Position numbers and translations under genes: made by a program. From assembly GCA_007693535.1 (NCBI GenBank), contig REDK01000175.1, positions 1-62,776 on the forward strand: a DNA stretch of 62,776 nt, written 5' to 3'. Of this stretch, positions 8,688 through 17,613 are shown in pieces. The stretch comes from Chromatiaceae bacterium (GTDB lineage: Bacteria; Pseudomonadota; Gammaproteobacteria; Chromatiales; Chromatiaceae). The notes beneath the pieces were generated by a model. It was not told where the DNA came from, did not search any database, and saw only the letters and a program-made list of their open reading frames with translations. How positions within the stretch are numbered: the first letter of the stretch is position 1; every line of letters begins with the position of its first letter.

Positions 8688-10172
8688 TCAGCCGGCCGCA
8701 GCCTGCGGCTGGTCGGCGGCTACGGCGTCCTGCATCCAGGGCGCCTGCATCTTCTTCCAGCACGGGTTGTTGATGGTCATGTCCATGTCCCGCGCGAAAA
8801 TGGCAAAGCCGTCGTAGCCATGATACGGACCGGAATAGTCCCAGGAATGCATCTGGCGGAACGGCACCCCCATCTTCTGGAAGATGTACTTCTCCTTGAT
8901 GCCGGAGCCGATCAGATCGGGCTTGACCCGCTTGACGAACTCCTCGAACTCGTAGCCGGTGACATCGTCATACAGCAGGGTGCCGTTGCCGAGTTCCTTC
9001 ATGGTCCGGTCGTAGTCGTCGTTGTGGGCAAACTCGTAGCCAGTGCCGACCACCTCCATGCCCAGATCCTCGTAGGCGCCGACGATGTGGCGCGGGCGCA
9101 GTCCGCCAACATAGAGCATCACCTTTTTGCCTTCCAGGCGCGGCCGGTACTTGGCGACGATCGCCTCGTGCTGGGCCTGGTATTTGGCGATGACCTGCTC
9201 CGCATTGGCCTGGATAGTCTCGTCGAAGCGCGCGGCGATGGCACGCAGCGATTCGGCGATCTTGGTCGGGCCGAAGAAGTTGTACTCCATCCACGGGATA
9301 CCATACTTCTCTTCCATGAAGCGGCTGATATAGTTCACGGAGCGGTAGCAGTGGATGAGATTGAGCTTGACCTTGGGGGTCAACTCCATCTCCGACAGGG
9401 TGCCGTCACCGGACCATTGCGCCACGACGCGCAGGCCGATCTCCTCGAGCAGGATGCGCGAGGACCAGGCATCGCCGCCGATGTTGTAGTCACCGATGAC
9501 CGCCACGTCGTACGGCGTGGTGGCGAAGCTCTCGTCGCCATCGCGGTTCTGGATGACCCAGTCGCGAATGGCATCGTTGGCGATGTGATGGCCAAGCGAC
9601 TGCGAGACGCCGCGGAAGCCCTCACAACGCACCGGCACGACCGGCTTATCGAGTTCCTTTGCCTTCTTCTTGGCCACCGATTCGATATCATCGCCGATCA
9701 AACCGATCGGACATTCCGACTGCACCGAGATCCCCTTGGCCAGCGGGAAGAGGGTCTCGATCTCGGTGACCAGCTTATCGAGCTTCTTGTCGCCGCCGAA
9801 GACGATGTCCTTCTCCTGGAAGTCGGAGGTGAAGTTCATCGTGCCGAAGGTATTCACCCCGGTCATACCGACATAGTAGTTGCGGCGCCCGGCGCGGGAG
9901 TACTGACCACAGCCGACCGGCCCGTGCGAGACATGCACCATGTCCTTGATCGGCCCCCACACCACGCCCTTGGAACCGGCGTAGGCACAGCCGCGGATGG
10001 TCATCACACCGGGCTGGGACTTACGGTTGGAGGTGATGCACTTCTTGGATTGTTCGACGGCGGGATCGCTCACCGCCAGATGCTTGGCGCGATCCTTCTT
10101 CGCCTTGTCGGGATAGACCTCGAGCACCTCTTGAATGAGGGCCTGGGTCTCTTCACGGGTCATCGCTGCCAT
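8688..10172 (-). CDS. nifD: Nitrogenase molybdenum-iron protein alpha chain NifD
   Basis: NifD holds the FeMo-cofactor active site. The 494-residue protein follows Azotobacter numbering exactly: P-cluster Cys62, Cys88 and Cys154, and FeMo-cofactor ligands Cys275 (IHCYRS) and His442 ([12 protein letters not shown]). The homocitrate and cofactor pocket segments (GGLRPRHI) are intact. ATG 10172 is preceded by GAGGAAA with good spacing; the second Met at residue 4 is less well placed. It lies 162 bp downstream of nifH, with a large hairpin in the gap. Confidence 0.98.
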   Translation of the reverse strand: MAAMTREETQALIQEVLEVYPDKAKKDRAKHLAVSDPAVEQSKKCITSNRKSQPGVMTIRGCAYAGSKGVVWGPIKDMVHVSHGPVGCGQYSRAGRRNYYVGMTGVNTFGTMNFTSDFQEKDIVFGGDKKLDKLVTEIETLFPLAKGISVQSECPIGLIGDDIESVAKKKAKELDKPVVPVRCEGFRGVSQSLGHHIANDAIRDWVIQNRDGDESFATTPYDVAVIGDYNIGGDAWSSRILLEEIGLRVVAQWSGDGTLSEMELTPKVKLNLIHCYRSVNYISRFMEEKYGIPWMEYNFFGPTKIAESLRAIAARFDETIQANAEQVIAKYQAQHEAIVAKYRPRLEGKKVMLYVGGLRPRHIVGAYEDLGMEVVGTGYEFAHNDDYDRTMKELGNGTLLYDDVTGYEFEEFVKRVKPDLIGSGIKEKYIFQKMGVPFRQMHSWDYSGPYHGYDGFAIFARDMDMTINNPCWKKMQAPWMQDAVAADQPQAAAG

Positions 10173-10201
10173 GACGGCGTTTCCTCATGCTCGGCGCCGC
10201 T

Positions 10202-10215
10202 GCTCATCTGCAGAC
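10202..10215. repeat. Leader repeat copy 1, upstream of nifD
   Basis: GCTCATCTGCAGAC is the partner of the copy at 8564-8577 upstream of nifK. The related CATCTGCGG also forms part of the nearby hairpin stem. It may be a shared mRNA signal in the operon, but could be a remnant of duplication. Confidence 0.5.
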
Positions 10216-10246
10216 GGGCGCTCGGTTGGGAATGGGCTGGGGGTTG

Positions 10247-10302
10247 CCCGCCCCGGGGAGAATGGCCGCAGATGCGGCCCGGCCAGGGGCACGGGGGGCG
10301 GG
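10247..10302. promoter_or_regulatory. Large hairpin in the nifH-nifD gap
   Basis: Outer arms CCCGCCCC (10247-10254) and GGGGCGGG (10295-10302) enclose an inner stem GGCCGC-AGAT-GCGGCC (10264-10279). Stem-loops after nifH are known in several diazotrophs to raise nifH message over nifDK. That role is inferred here. Confidence 0.6.
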
Positions 10303-10334
10303 TCTATCGCAAACCGAATCAGGCGGGAACCGGA

Positions 10335-11267
<933 letters not shown>

Positions 11268-11280
11268 TCATCGGGAGTGA

Positions 11281-11296
11281 AGCAACGCCTGTGCCA
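11281..11296 (-). promoter_or_regulatory. Sigma-54 (-24/-12) promoter of nifH
   Basis: On the minus strand the sequence reads TGGCACAGGCGTTGCT, a full match to the RpoN consensus TGGCAC-N5-TTGC. It lies about 60 bp upstream of the nifH ATG, a typical leader length. Confidence 0.92.
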
Positions 11297-11394
11297 GATC
11301 GCCAGAACCTGCTTAAGCCAATGATGAGATGCGACTTTTATCACTGCATCCGGGGCGCGCGCCTTGGTAGGATACGTGACAATGCCGCGCGGGC

Positions 11395-11410
11395 TGTGGG
11401 TATACCGACA
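11395..11410. promoter_or_regulatory. NifA upstream activator site
   Basis: TGT-N10-ACA is seen (TGTGGGTATACCGACA), about 100 bp upstream of the -24 element. This matches the spacing of NifA enhancers. It also lies 184 bp upstream of draT, so an effect on draT is possible, but no -24/-12 promoter facing draT was found. Confidence 0.8.
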
Positions 11411-11593
11411 GCCCCCGGGTGGCCCGGGTGTGCCTGGCAACGCTGGCCACGCCGGCCACGCGGGCCGCGGCGCAGGTTGGTCCGGTGCGCACCCGCTGTC
11501 GGCAATGCACCAGGCGCCAAACCCTGCTGCCGACGCCCGCATCCCGGCGCCAGCCTTCAGCCCCCAGCCCCGCCCGAGCACCAGCCAAGCCGC

Positions 11594-12430
11594 ATGCCCA
11601 GCCCCGCCCCGTCGCCCCCGTCGCTGCCCCAGTCCGCCCGCTTATCCATCAATCGTTGTAACCTGCCGGCCGTGATCCTCGGCGGCCTGACCTATCAGTT
11701 TCATCCGGTGCCGCTGGAGATCGATGGCATCCGCGACTTCCATCGCCGGCTGTTCGAACTGCTGGCACCACTGACCGACCGGCTGGAGCGCGCGGCCCTG
11801 TTCGCCGACTACATGGCTGCCCACTTCTGTCTGGACGATCTGGAGCAGGCCGGGCTGGCGCCGGGGCGGGTCAAGAAGGCGCGGCGCAACGCCAACTATC
11901 TGCGCATGGTGCGCGGCTGGTCGTTCGATTCGGACGGGCGCGAGGGGGCGGTGCTCAAGCACTGGGTGGAGACCCGCTTCGGGCTGCTGGCCAGACATCA
12001 TGGCGGCCGCCTGAACGGGCGCGACACCGAGGCCTACGACCGCTACCTGTCCGAGGGGGCCAAGGGGCTGTATGCCACCAATGCCCTGGAGGCGCAGCTC
12101 GACCTGCTCTACACCTTCTGCCAGTACGAACTGGCCCGACAGCATCGGGCGGCCAGCCATCTGTCGCTCTACCGCGGCATCAACCGCATCGACGAGCACG
12201 AACTCCTGGGACGCAGCAGCGATGGCTGCTATCGAGTGCTACTGAACAATCTCAACAGCTTTACCAGCGAGCGCGAGCGTGCCGACGAGTTCGGCGACTA
12301 CATCCTCGAAGCACGGGTGCCGCTGCCCAAGATCTTCTGCTTCAACCGCCTGCTGCCGGGCCTGCTCAAGGGCGAGGACGAGTTCGTCGTCATCGGCGGC
12401 GTGTACGAGGTCGAGATCAGTACCCTCTGA
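11594..12430 (+). CDS. draT: NAD(+)-dinitrogenase reductase ADP-D-ribosyltransferase DraT
   Basis: DraT inactivates nitrogenase by ADP-ribosylating NifH (Arg101 here) when ammonia appears or energy falls. The 278-residue length matches known DraT. Conserved segments include INRCNLPAVILG near the start, SLYRGINRIDEHELL, and the C-terminal block LLNNLNSFTSERERADEFG. The ATG at 11594 gives the usual N-terminus; the frame is open far upstream but overlaps the nif promoter there. The partner glycohydrolase gene draG is not seen in the window. Confidence 0.93.
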   Translation: MPSPAPSPPSLPQSARLSINRCNLPAVILGGLTYQFHPVPLEIDGIRDFHRRLFELLAPLTDRLERAALFADYMAAHFCLDDLEQAGLAPGRVKKARRNANYLRMVRGWSFDSDGREGAVLKHWVETRFGLLARHHGGRLNGRDTEAYDRYLSEGAKGLYATNALEAQLDLLYTFCQYELARQHRAASHLSLYRGINRIDEHELLGRSSDGCYRVLLNNLNSFTSERERADEFGDYILEARVPLPKIFCFNRLLPGLLKGEDEFVVIGGVYEVEISTL

Positions 12431-12501
12431 CCCGCAACCGGCCGGATCTAGCGGGTGCCATCCCGCACCGGCGCCGGTTGCACCTGCCCGCGAGTCCGCC
12501 C

Positions 12502-12885
12502 ATGAACCCGGAAAAGGTCGTCTTCGGTTTCTTCATCCTGCTGGCGCTGACACTCAATGTCGGCTTCGTGCTCGGGGAGATCGACAACCACGACCATCAC
12601 CACGTGCTGGAATTCACCGCAGTGTTCGTGGCCAACGCGATCGCCACGGTGCTCAAACTGGGCGACCGCTCTCAACTCGGTGGTCTGCTGCTCGCCACCA
12701 GCCTGGTGGCCATGGTGCAACTGCTCGCGGCAGCGGCCCTGTGGACCATCGCCGTGCATGTGCTGGCCAGCGGCCTGACCCCGGCCCTACTGGCCAGCGT
12801 GGTCTCCCTGGCCAGCGGGGCGTTGGTCGCCAACCTGGTCTCGGTGCTGTTGCTGATCGTGGAGACGGCCACGCTGCGCCGCTGA
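12502..12885 (+). CDS. DUF6394-like integral membrane protein
   Basis: A 127-residue hydrophobic protein with about four predicted membrane segments (around residues 4-24, 35-52, 62-85 and 90-118). It begins MNPEKVVFGFFILLALTLN and has a loop with a His cluster (NHDHHH) after the first segment and VLKLGDRSQLGG after the second; I recognise this as a DUF6394-type sequence from memory. Function is unknown. It lies 71 bp downstream of draT on the same strand, so co-transcription is possible. A TTG 24 nt upstream is an alternative start. Confidence 0.7.
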   Translation: MNPEKVVFGFFILLALTLNVGFVLGEIDNHDHHHVLEFTAVFVANAIATVLKLGDRSQLGGLLLATSLVAMVQLLAAAALWTIAVHVLASGLTPALLASVVSLASGALVANLVSVLLLIVETATLRR

Positions 12886-12934
12886 GACCGACCTGCCAAT
12901 GCGGCGGGGACGGCGCCCGGTTCAGGCGCCCACT

Positions 12935-13357
12935 TCAGGCGTGCGGATCGACCGGCCCGCGGTGCTGCTTGGTGCGCGCCCGTTGTCGCTTCTCCTCCAC
13001 GCGCCGCGCCTTAGCGGCCCGGGTCGGGCGGGTTGGTTGGCGCGGCTTGGGCGCATGCAGGGCGCGACGGATCAGCGCGAGGAGGCGTTCCTGGGCATCG
13101 GCGCGATTGCGCTCGCGGGTCCGGTAGCGATGGGCATCGATGGTGACCACGCCGGCCTTGTCGGCGCGCCGCCCGGCCAGGCGCAGCAGCCGTGCCTTCA
13201 CCGGCTCGGTCAGGCTGGGCGATCCGCGCACATCGAAGCTGAGCTGCACCGCGGTCTCTAGCTTGTTGACGTTCTGACCGCCGGGGCCGGGGGCGCGGGT
13301 GAAGCGTTCCGTCAGTTCGCGCTCATCGATCCGCAGGTCGGGGGTGATCTCGATCAT
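12935..13357 (-). CDS. arfB: Alternative ribosome-rescue factor ArfB (YaeJ)
   Basis: ArfB frees ribosomes stalled at mRNA ends by hydrolysing peptidyl-tRNA. The 140-residue protein has the class I release-factor GGQ motif (APGPGGQNVNK, Gly26-Gln28), lacks the codon-recognition domain, and ends with the Lys/Arg-rich tail (RRVEEKRQRARTKQ) that probes the empty mRNA channel. It converges with the DUF6394-like gene. Confidence 0.93.
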   Translation of the reverse strand: MIEITPDLRIDERELTERFTRAPGPGGQNVNKLETAVQLSFDVRGSPSLTEPVKARLLRLAGRRADKAGVVTIDAHRYRTRERNRADAQERLLALIRRALHAPKPRQPTRPTRAAKARRVEEKRQRARTKQHRGPVDPHA

Positions 13358-13434
13358 GCGATGCTGCCAGGCCAGATGTTAGCGGACCGGATCTAGATGG
13401 TACCGGATCGGACCAGCCGGGTTTTCCGCCGCGC

Positions 13435-14280
13435 TCAGGCGCCGATCCGCCCGGCCCGTAACAGGTCGTCCAGAAACCGGGCGACGGCCTCCTCGCGGTT
13501 GCTGCCGATCATCTCCAGGTGCGGCAGGTCTGCCTGCAGGCAGGGATCGGCATTGGCCATCAGCAGGCCACGCCCGGCCATGGCCAGCATCTCGCGATCG
13601 TTCAGGCCATCGCCGAAGCAGAGGGCGACCGCGGGGTCGCGGCCGAGCGCCGCGAGCACCTGCCGCAGGGCGCTGCCCTTGTCGACGCCGGCAGCCATGA
13701 CCTCCAGCGTCTGCGGGAGCGAGAAAGTGGTCGCGATCGCGCCAGCCGCCTGCGCCAGCAACCAAGCCTCCAGAGTCACCAGCGCATGGTGCTCGCCGTA
13801 GTAATAGACCTTGAGGACCGGCCGGTCGCCCAGCGCTTGCCCCAGCGCACCGACGCCCGCGACCCGATAGCCGAAGCCGGAGGCCTGGTAGCGGCACAGC
13901 AGATGCGGCTGTGGCGCTTCCACCAGCCAGGCATCATCCAGATAGACGTGGGTCTGCACCGGATTCTGCGCCGGATTCATGACCGACGCGTGGCGCGCCG
14001 CCCCCAGCAACAGCCCCAGCACGGCCGCTGGCAGCGGGCGCTGCTGCACCGCCCGCGCGGCGCGATCGTACACCGCGGCCCCGTTGCAGGAGATCAGATA
14101 ATCGGCCCCGCCCAGTGGTGCCGCCAGCGGCCCCATATCCAGGACATGCCGGCCGGAGGCCAGCACTAGGGCGGCGCCGCTCGCACGCAGGCGGGCGAGC
14201 ACCGCACGAGTATACTCACCAACCCGGTGCGCAGGGTCGAGTAGGGTGCCATCGAGATCACAGACCACGACGTGGTACAT
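13435..14280 (-). CDS. Cof-type HAD-superfamily hydrolase
   Basis: A 281-residue phosphatase of the Cof/YidA group, probably acting on a sugar phosphate or nucleotide; the substrate cannot be read from sequence. Motif I is CDLDGTLLDP (Asp8, Asp10), motif II is in VLASGR, and motif IV is FGDGLNDREML. A large cap domain lies between. The ATG at 14280 is chosen because MYHVVVCDLDG is the normal HAD start; the open frame upstream is not protein-like. Confidence 0.9.
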   Translation of the reverse strand: MYHVVVCDLDGTLLDPAHRVGEYTRAVLARLRASGAALVLASGRHVLDMGPLAAPLGGADYLISCNGAAVYDRAARAVQQRPLPAAVLGLLLGAARHASVMNPAQNPVQTHVYLDDAWLVEAPQPHLLCRYQASGFGYRVAGVGALGQALGDRPVLKVYYYGEHHALVTLEAWLLAQAAGAIATTFSLPQTLEVMAAGVDKGSALRQVLAALGRDPAVALCFGDGLNDREMLAMAGRGLLMANADPCLQADLPHLEMIGSNREEAVARFLDDLLRAGRIGA

Positions 14281-14585
14281 GGCGGTTGCCTCCGGCCTTG
14301 GCTGACTCCTGTTGATGCCGGCACGATAGCCGGGCCGGCTGCGGAATCGGAGCGGGGGTTGATCCGGTCCTGACTGGTTGCGAGCTAGCCTGGCATTGAC
14401 GACCATTGTCCCGGGCGCCCGCGTCCCTGACCAGCGCACGGGTCGCGCCAGCACTTCGGCGCCAGCCATCACCAGGACCGACGGCCAGGTAGCACGCCAC
14501 AGGGCAGCCCCGGGATGCGCAGCTGCCACGCCCACCTCGCCCCGGTCTGTCGGGTGCCTGCGAAGACTGCAACCGAGCCCAGCCT
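14281..14585. other. Divergent intergenic region, HAD hydrolase / apbE
   Basis: 305 bp with no convincing gene. It must hold promoters for both flanking genes, but I could not pick out clear -35/-10 pairs. Open frames here are GC-rich shadows. Confidence 0.5.
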
Positions 14586-15680
14586 ATGCCGAGCCCCGTC
14601 GTCATCCCCTGCCCCGCTCCCGACACCTGGTGGCGCCCGTCCTGGTGGCGACCCTGGCCGGCTGCGATCCTGCCGCTGGCGCTGCTGCTGCTGACGTCCG
14701 CTGGCTGCGATCGTTCGCCGGCGACGCCGGTACTGGCCTTCGGTGGCCACAGCATGGGCACCAGCTACAGCGTGCAGATCGTCACCCCGCCACCGGCGCT
14801 AGATGCCGCCAAGCTGCAACGGCAGGTAAACGATCTGCTTGAGCAGATCAATGCCAGCATGTCCACCTGGCGGCCGGACTCGGAACTGTCCCGCTTCAAT
14901 GCGAACCCCAGCACCGACTGGGTCGCGGTCTCGCCGGACCTGGCAGCGGTGGTTGCCAGCGCCCAATCGGTGAGCGTCGCCAGCGACGGCGCCTTCGACA
15001 TCACCGTCGGGCCGCTGGTCGCGCTCTGGGGGTTCGGCCCGTCAGCCGACCCGGGTCAGACGCCAGAGACGGTGCCGGCGCCGGCCGCGATCGCCGCCGC
15101 CCGTGCCCGCACCGGCTTTCGCCAGCTCGCGGTGCGCACCGATCCCCCAGCCCTGCGCAAGGCACGCCCCGATCTTTACCTGGACCTGTCGGGGATCGCC
15201 AAGGGCCACGGGGTCGATCGGGTGGCTGCGCTGCTGGCCTCGCTGGGGCTCGGGGATTTCCTGGTAGAGATCGGCGGCGAATTGGTGGGCCGCGGCGTCA
15301 ACGCTCGGGGCGAACCCTGGCGGATCGCGATCGAGCGACCCGACCCGGGGCCGACCCGCCGCCCGCTGCAGGTGCTACCCCTGAACGGACGCGGGCTGGC
15401 TACCTCCGGCGATTACCGCAACTTCTTCGAGCACGACGGCGTGCGCTACACCCATAGCATCGATCCCGCCAGCGGCCGGCCAGTGGCCCATCAGCTGGCC
15501 TCGGTCACGGTCGTGGCTAATTCGGCCGAGCTGGCCGATGCCTGGGCGACCGCACTACTGGTGCTGGGACCGGAGCGCGGTCCCGAGATGGCGCGCGCAC
15601 AAGATTTGGCGGCGTTGTTCCTGATCCGTACCGAGGGGGCCGACTATCGCGTCGAGAGCACCATCGATCTGGCCCCCTGA
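14586..15680 (+). CDS. apbE: FAD:protein FMN transferase ApbE (lipoprotein)
   Basis: ApbE attaches FMN covalently to Thr/Ser of target flavoproteins such as the Rnf and Nqr subunits, acting in the periplasm. The 364-residue protein has a hydrophobic N-terminus ending in a lipobox (LTSAGC, Cys41), then HSMGTSYSVQIV, SMSTWRPDSELSRFN, DLSGIAKGHGVDRVA, and the C-terminal NSAELADAWATALLVLG block, all typical. Its target is not encoded nearby; Rnf linked to nitrogen fixation is possible but not shown. Confidence 0.93.
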   Translation: MPSPVVIPCPAPDTWWRPSWWRPWPAAILPLALLLLTSAGCDRSPATPVLAFGGHSMGTSYSVQIVTPPPALDAAKLQRQVNDLLEQINASMSTWRPDSELSRFNANPSTDWVAVSPDLAAVVASAQSVSVASDGAFDITVGPLVALWGFGPSADPGQTPETVPAPAAIAAARARTGFRQLAVRTDPPALRKARPDLYLDLSGIAKGHGVDRVAALLASLGLGDFLVEIGGELVGRGVNARGEPWRIAIERPDPGPTRRPLQVLPLNGRGLATSGDYRNFFEHDGVRYTHSIDPASGRPVAHQLASVTVVANSAELADAWATALLVLGPERGPEMARAQDLAALFLIRTEGADYRVESTIDLAP

Positions 15681-15770
15681 AGCCGGTTCCCGACTGCGGG
15701 ATTTCCCGATCGGCGACGCATCGTACCTCCACCTGCCACCAGACTGCCCGCCTCCAACCAGCATTCGACC

Positions 15771-16625
15771 ATGGAACGCTCCTACCGTCTCGTCATCTCC
15801 TGTCCAGACCAGGTCGGTATCGTTGCCGCGGTCAGCCAGTTCATCGCCTCCCATCAGGGCTGGATCACCGAGGCTCATCATTACACCGATCCCGCCAGCC
15901 AATGGTTTTTCATGCGCTATGTGGTGCGCGCCGCCTCCCTCCCCTTCGATAGCGACCGGTTACGCGCGCTGTTCGCACCGATCGCCACCCGGTTCGGCAT
16001 GCAGTGGCGGATCTCCGACACCGGGGTCAACCCTCGCGTAGTCCTGCTCGCCAGCCGTCAGGCCCATTGCCTGGCCGACCTTCTATACCGCTGGCGCAGC
16101 GGCGATCTACACTTCGATATTCCCTGCGTGCTCTCCAATCACGATGACCTGCGCAGCTATGTACAATGGCACGGCCTGCGTTATTGCCATATCCCGGTGG
16201 ACCCGGCCGACCGGGCGGTCCATTTCGCCGCTGTCGGCGCGGCCATCGATGCTGCCGCAGCCGATGTCATCGTGCTCGCCCGCTATATGCAGATCCTGCC
16301 GGCGGCGATCTGCGAGCGCTACCCTGCGCGTATCATCAATATCCATCACAGCTTCCTGCCCTCCTTCATCGGTGCCCGCCCCTATCATCAGGCCTCGGCA
16401 CGGGGGGTGAAGCTGATCGGTGCCACCTGTCACTATGTGACCAGTGAGCTGGACGCCGGCCCGATTATCGAACAGGACGTAGTTCGGGTCGGCCATCACA
16501 ATAGCGTCGAGGACATGGTACGGCTGGGCAAGGATGTAGAACGTACGGTGCTCGCCCGCGGCCTGCGTTATCACTTGGAGGACCGGGTACTGGTGCACGG
16601 CAACAAGACCATCGTGTTTTCCTGA
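15771..16625 (+). CDS. purU: Formyltetrahydrofolate deformylase PurU
   Basis: PurU hydrolyses 10-formyl-tetrahydrofolate to formate and tetrahydrofolate, balancing one-carbon pools. The 284-residue protein has an N-terminal ACT domain (residues about 7-85: LVISCPDQVGIVAAVSQFI) and a C-terminal formyltransferase-fold domain with NIHHSFLPSFIGARPYHQA and ATCHYVTSELDAGPIIEQD, which contain the catalytic Asn, His and Asp. It is monocistronic as far as seen. Confidence 0.95.
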   Translation: MERSYRLVISCPDQVGIVAAVSQFIASHQGWITEAHHYTDPASQWFFMRYVVRAASLPFDSDRLRALFAPIATRFGMQWRISDTGVNPRVVLLASRQAHCLADLLYRWRSGDLHFDIPCVLSNHDDLRSYVQWHGLRYCHIPVDPADRAVHFAAVGAAIDAAAADVIVLARYMQILPAAICERYPARIINIHHSFLPSFIGARPYHQASARGVKLIGATCHYVTSELDAGPIIEQDVVRVGHHNSVEDMVRLGKDVERTVLARGLRYHLEDRVLVHGNKTIVFS

Positions 16626-16652
16626 GCGCGGCCTTGCCGGGACCGGATCAGG

Positions 16653-16674
16653 ACCTGATCGGGCCTGATCAGGT
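16653..16674. terminator. Possible bidirectional terminator, purU / N-terminal Gln amidase
   Basis: ACCTGATC-GGGCCT-GATCAGGT forms an 8-bp stem with a 6-nt loop between two convergent genes. An alternative pairing with a third CCTGATC copy at the left is possible. There is no T-run, so activity is uncertain. Confidence 0.45.
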
Positions 16675-16731
16675 GCGGAGGGGCTCGGCGGGATGCCACC
16701 AGCACCGGTCACGGTTAAGCGGCGCTGGCCG

Positions 16732-17265
16732 TCAGCGATCCGCCCCGGGGTCCATGGCGCCCGCCGTGAACTCCGGCAGGTCCAGCCAGATCCCTTGCGC
16801 GAGGTCCAGATAATTCGGCAGATTCATCCCCACGCCGAGCGCGGGCCAAGGCGGTGGCGGCTGGCGCAGGGTGCCGTCGGCCGCGCGCATGTGACTGCGA
16901 TCACTGGCAAAGTCGCGCTGAAACTCCGACGCCGGTACGAGTCGGAATCGGGGTCGCAGCGGGCGTTCTAGCTGGCGGATGAAGGGAAAGCTGGCGGCCA
17001 GCCAGTCGCCGAGCGGCAGCGGCAGCGGCAGGCGGCTGTCGAGGTCCCAGATGCGCCCCACACCATCCAGCACCACGCAATGATAGTCCCACCAGAGCAA
17101 CGCGCCGGGTGCGGCCGCGCGCTGCTGCTCGAATGGGCAATGGCCGAACTCGTTGCGCACGAAAATCACCTGCCGGGGACCCGGCCCCAACGCCGGCTCG
17201 GCACAGAGCCACCAGGCGTTTTCTTCGCAGTAATAGGGCTGATAGCGGAATTGGTTACGATCCAT
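16732..17265 (-). CDS. Protein N-terminal glutamine amidohydrolase (NTAQ1 family)
   Basis: The family converts N-terminal Gln of proteins to Glu, known as a step of the eukaryotic N-degron pathway. The 177-residue protein matches along its length: YYCEENAW near the start, LWWDYHCVVLD, IWDLDSRLPLP, and FRLVPASEFQRDFASDRSHM. The catalytic triad of the family corresponds to Cys13, His62 and Asp74. No N-degron genes are adjacent, so its role in this bacterium is open. The assignment to the family is confident; the physiological substrate is inferred. Confidence 0.88.
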   Translation of the reverse strand: MDRNQFRYQPYYCEENAWWLCAEPALGPGPRQVIFVRNEFGHCPFEQQRAAAPGALLWWDYHCVVLDGVGRIWDLDSRLPLPLPLGDWLAASFPFIRQLERPLRPRFRLVPASEFQRDFASDRSHMRAADGTLRQPPPPWPALGVGMNLPNYLDLAQGIWLDLPEFTAGAMDPGADR

Positions 17266-17613
17266 AGCGAGGATGTCGAGACTGCATGATCAAGAGCGGG
17301 CGCGGCCGACGCGGGCGACTGGTCTTTGTCACTGCTATCGCTTTCTGTTCTACTTAGGGTTCTTCGTGATCTTCGTGTTGAAAAGCATTTCCTGCCCGTC
17401 GGTTGCGAATACTTTCACCGTCTCGGGGCGCGGGGGCACGGCCGCATCGGGGCCATATCCCAGGCCCCCCGGGGCTGCACCGGGGCTGCACCGGGCTGGC
17501 CTCGGCTTGAGCCACCGGCTACCGGGGCGCATGATCGACCCTGAACCGGGGGATGGCCGGCATCCCGGCATCCTCACGATCGTCTCACCCGAGCCCTGCA
17601 GGAGGTCAATACG
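17266..17613. other. Intergenic region with short tandem repeats
   Basis: 348 bp without a credible gene. It holds a doubled TCTTCGTG (17361-17377) and an 11-nt tandem CCGGGGCTGCA (17469-17490). A ribosome binding site for the next gene lies at its right end. No clear promoter was identified. Confidence 0.4.

Noticed and set aside
11411-11593. Sigma-54 promoter facing draT
   Set aside because: The best GG/GC pairs have wrong spacing (9 instead of 10 nt between them), so no site is claimed.
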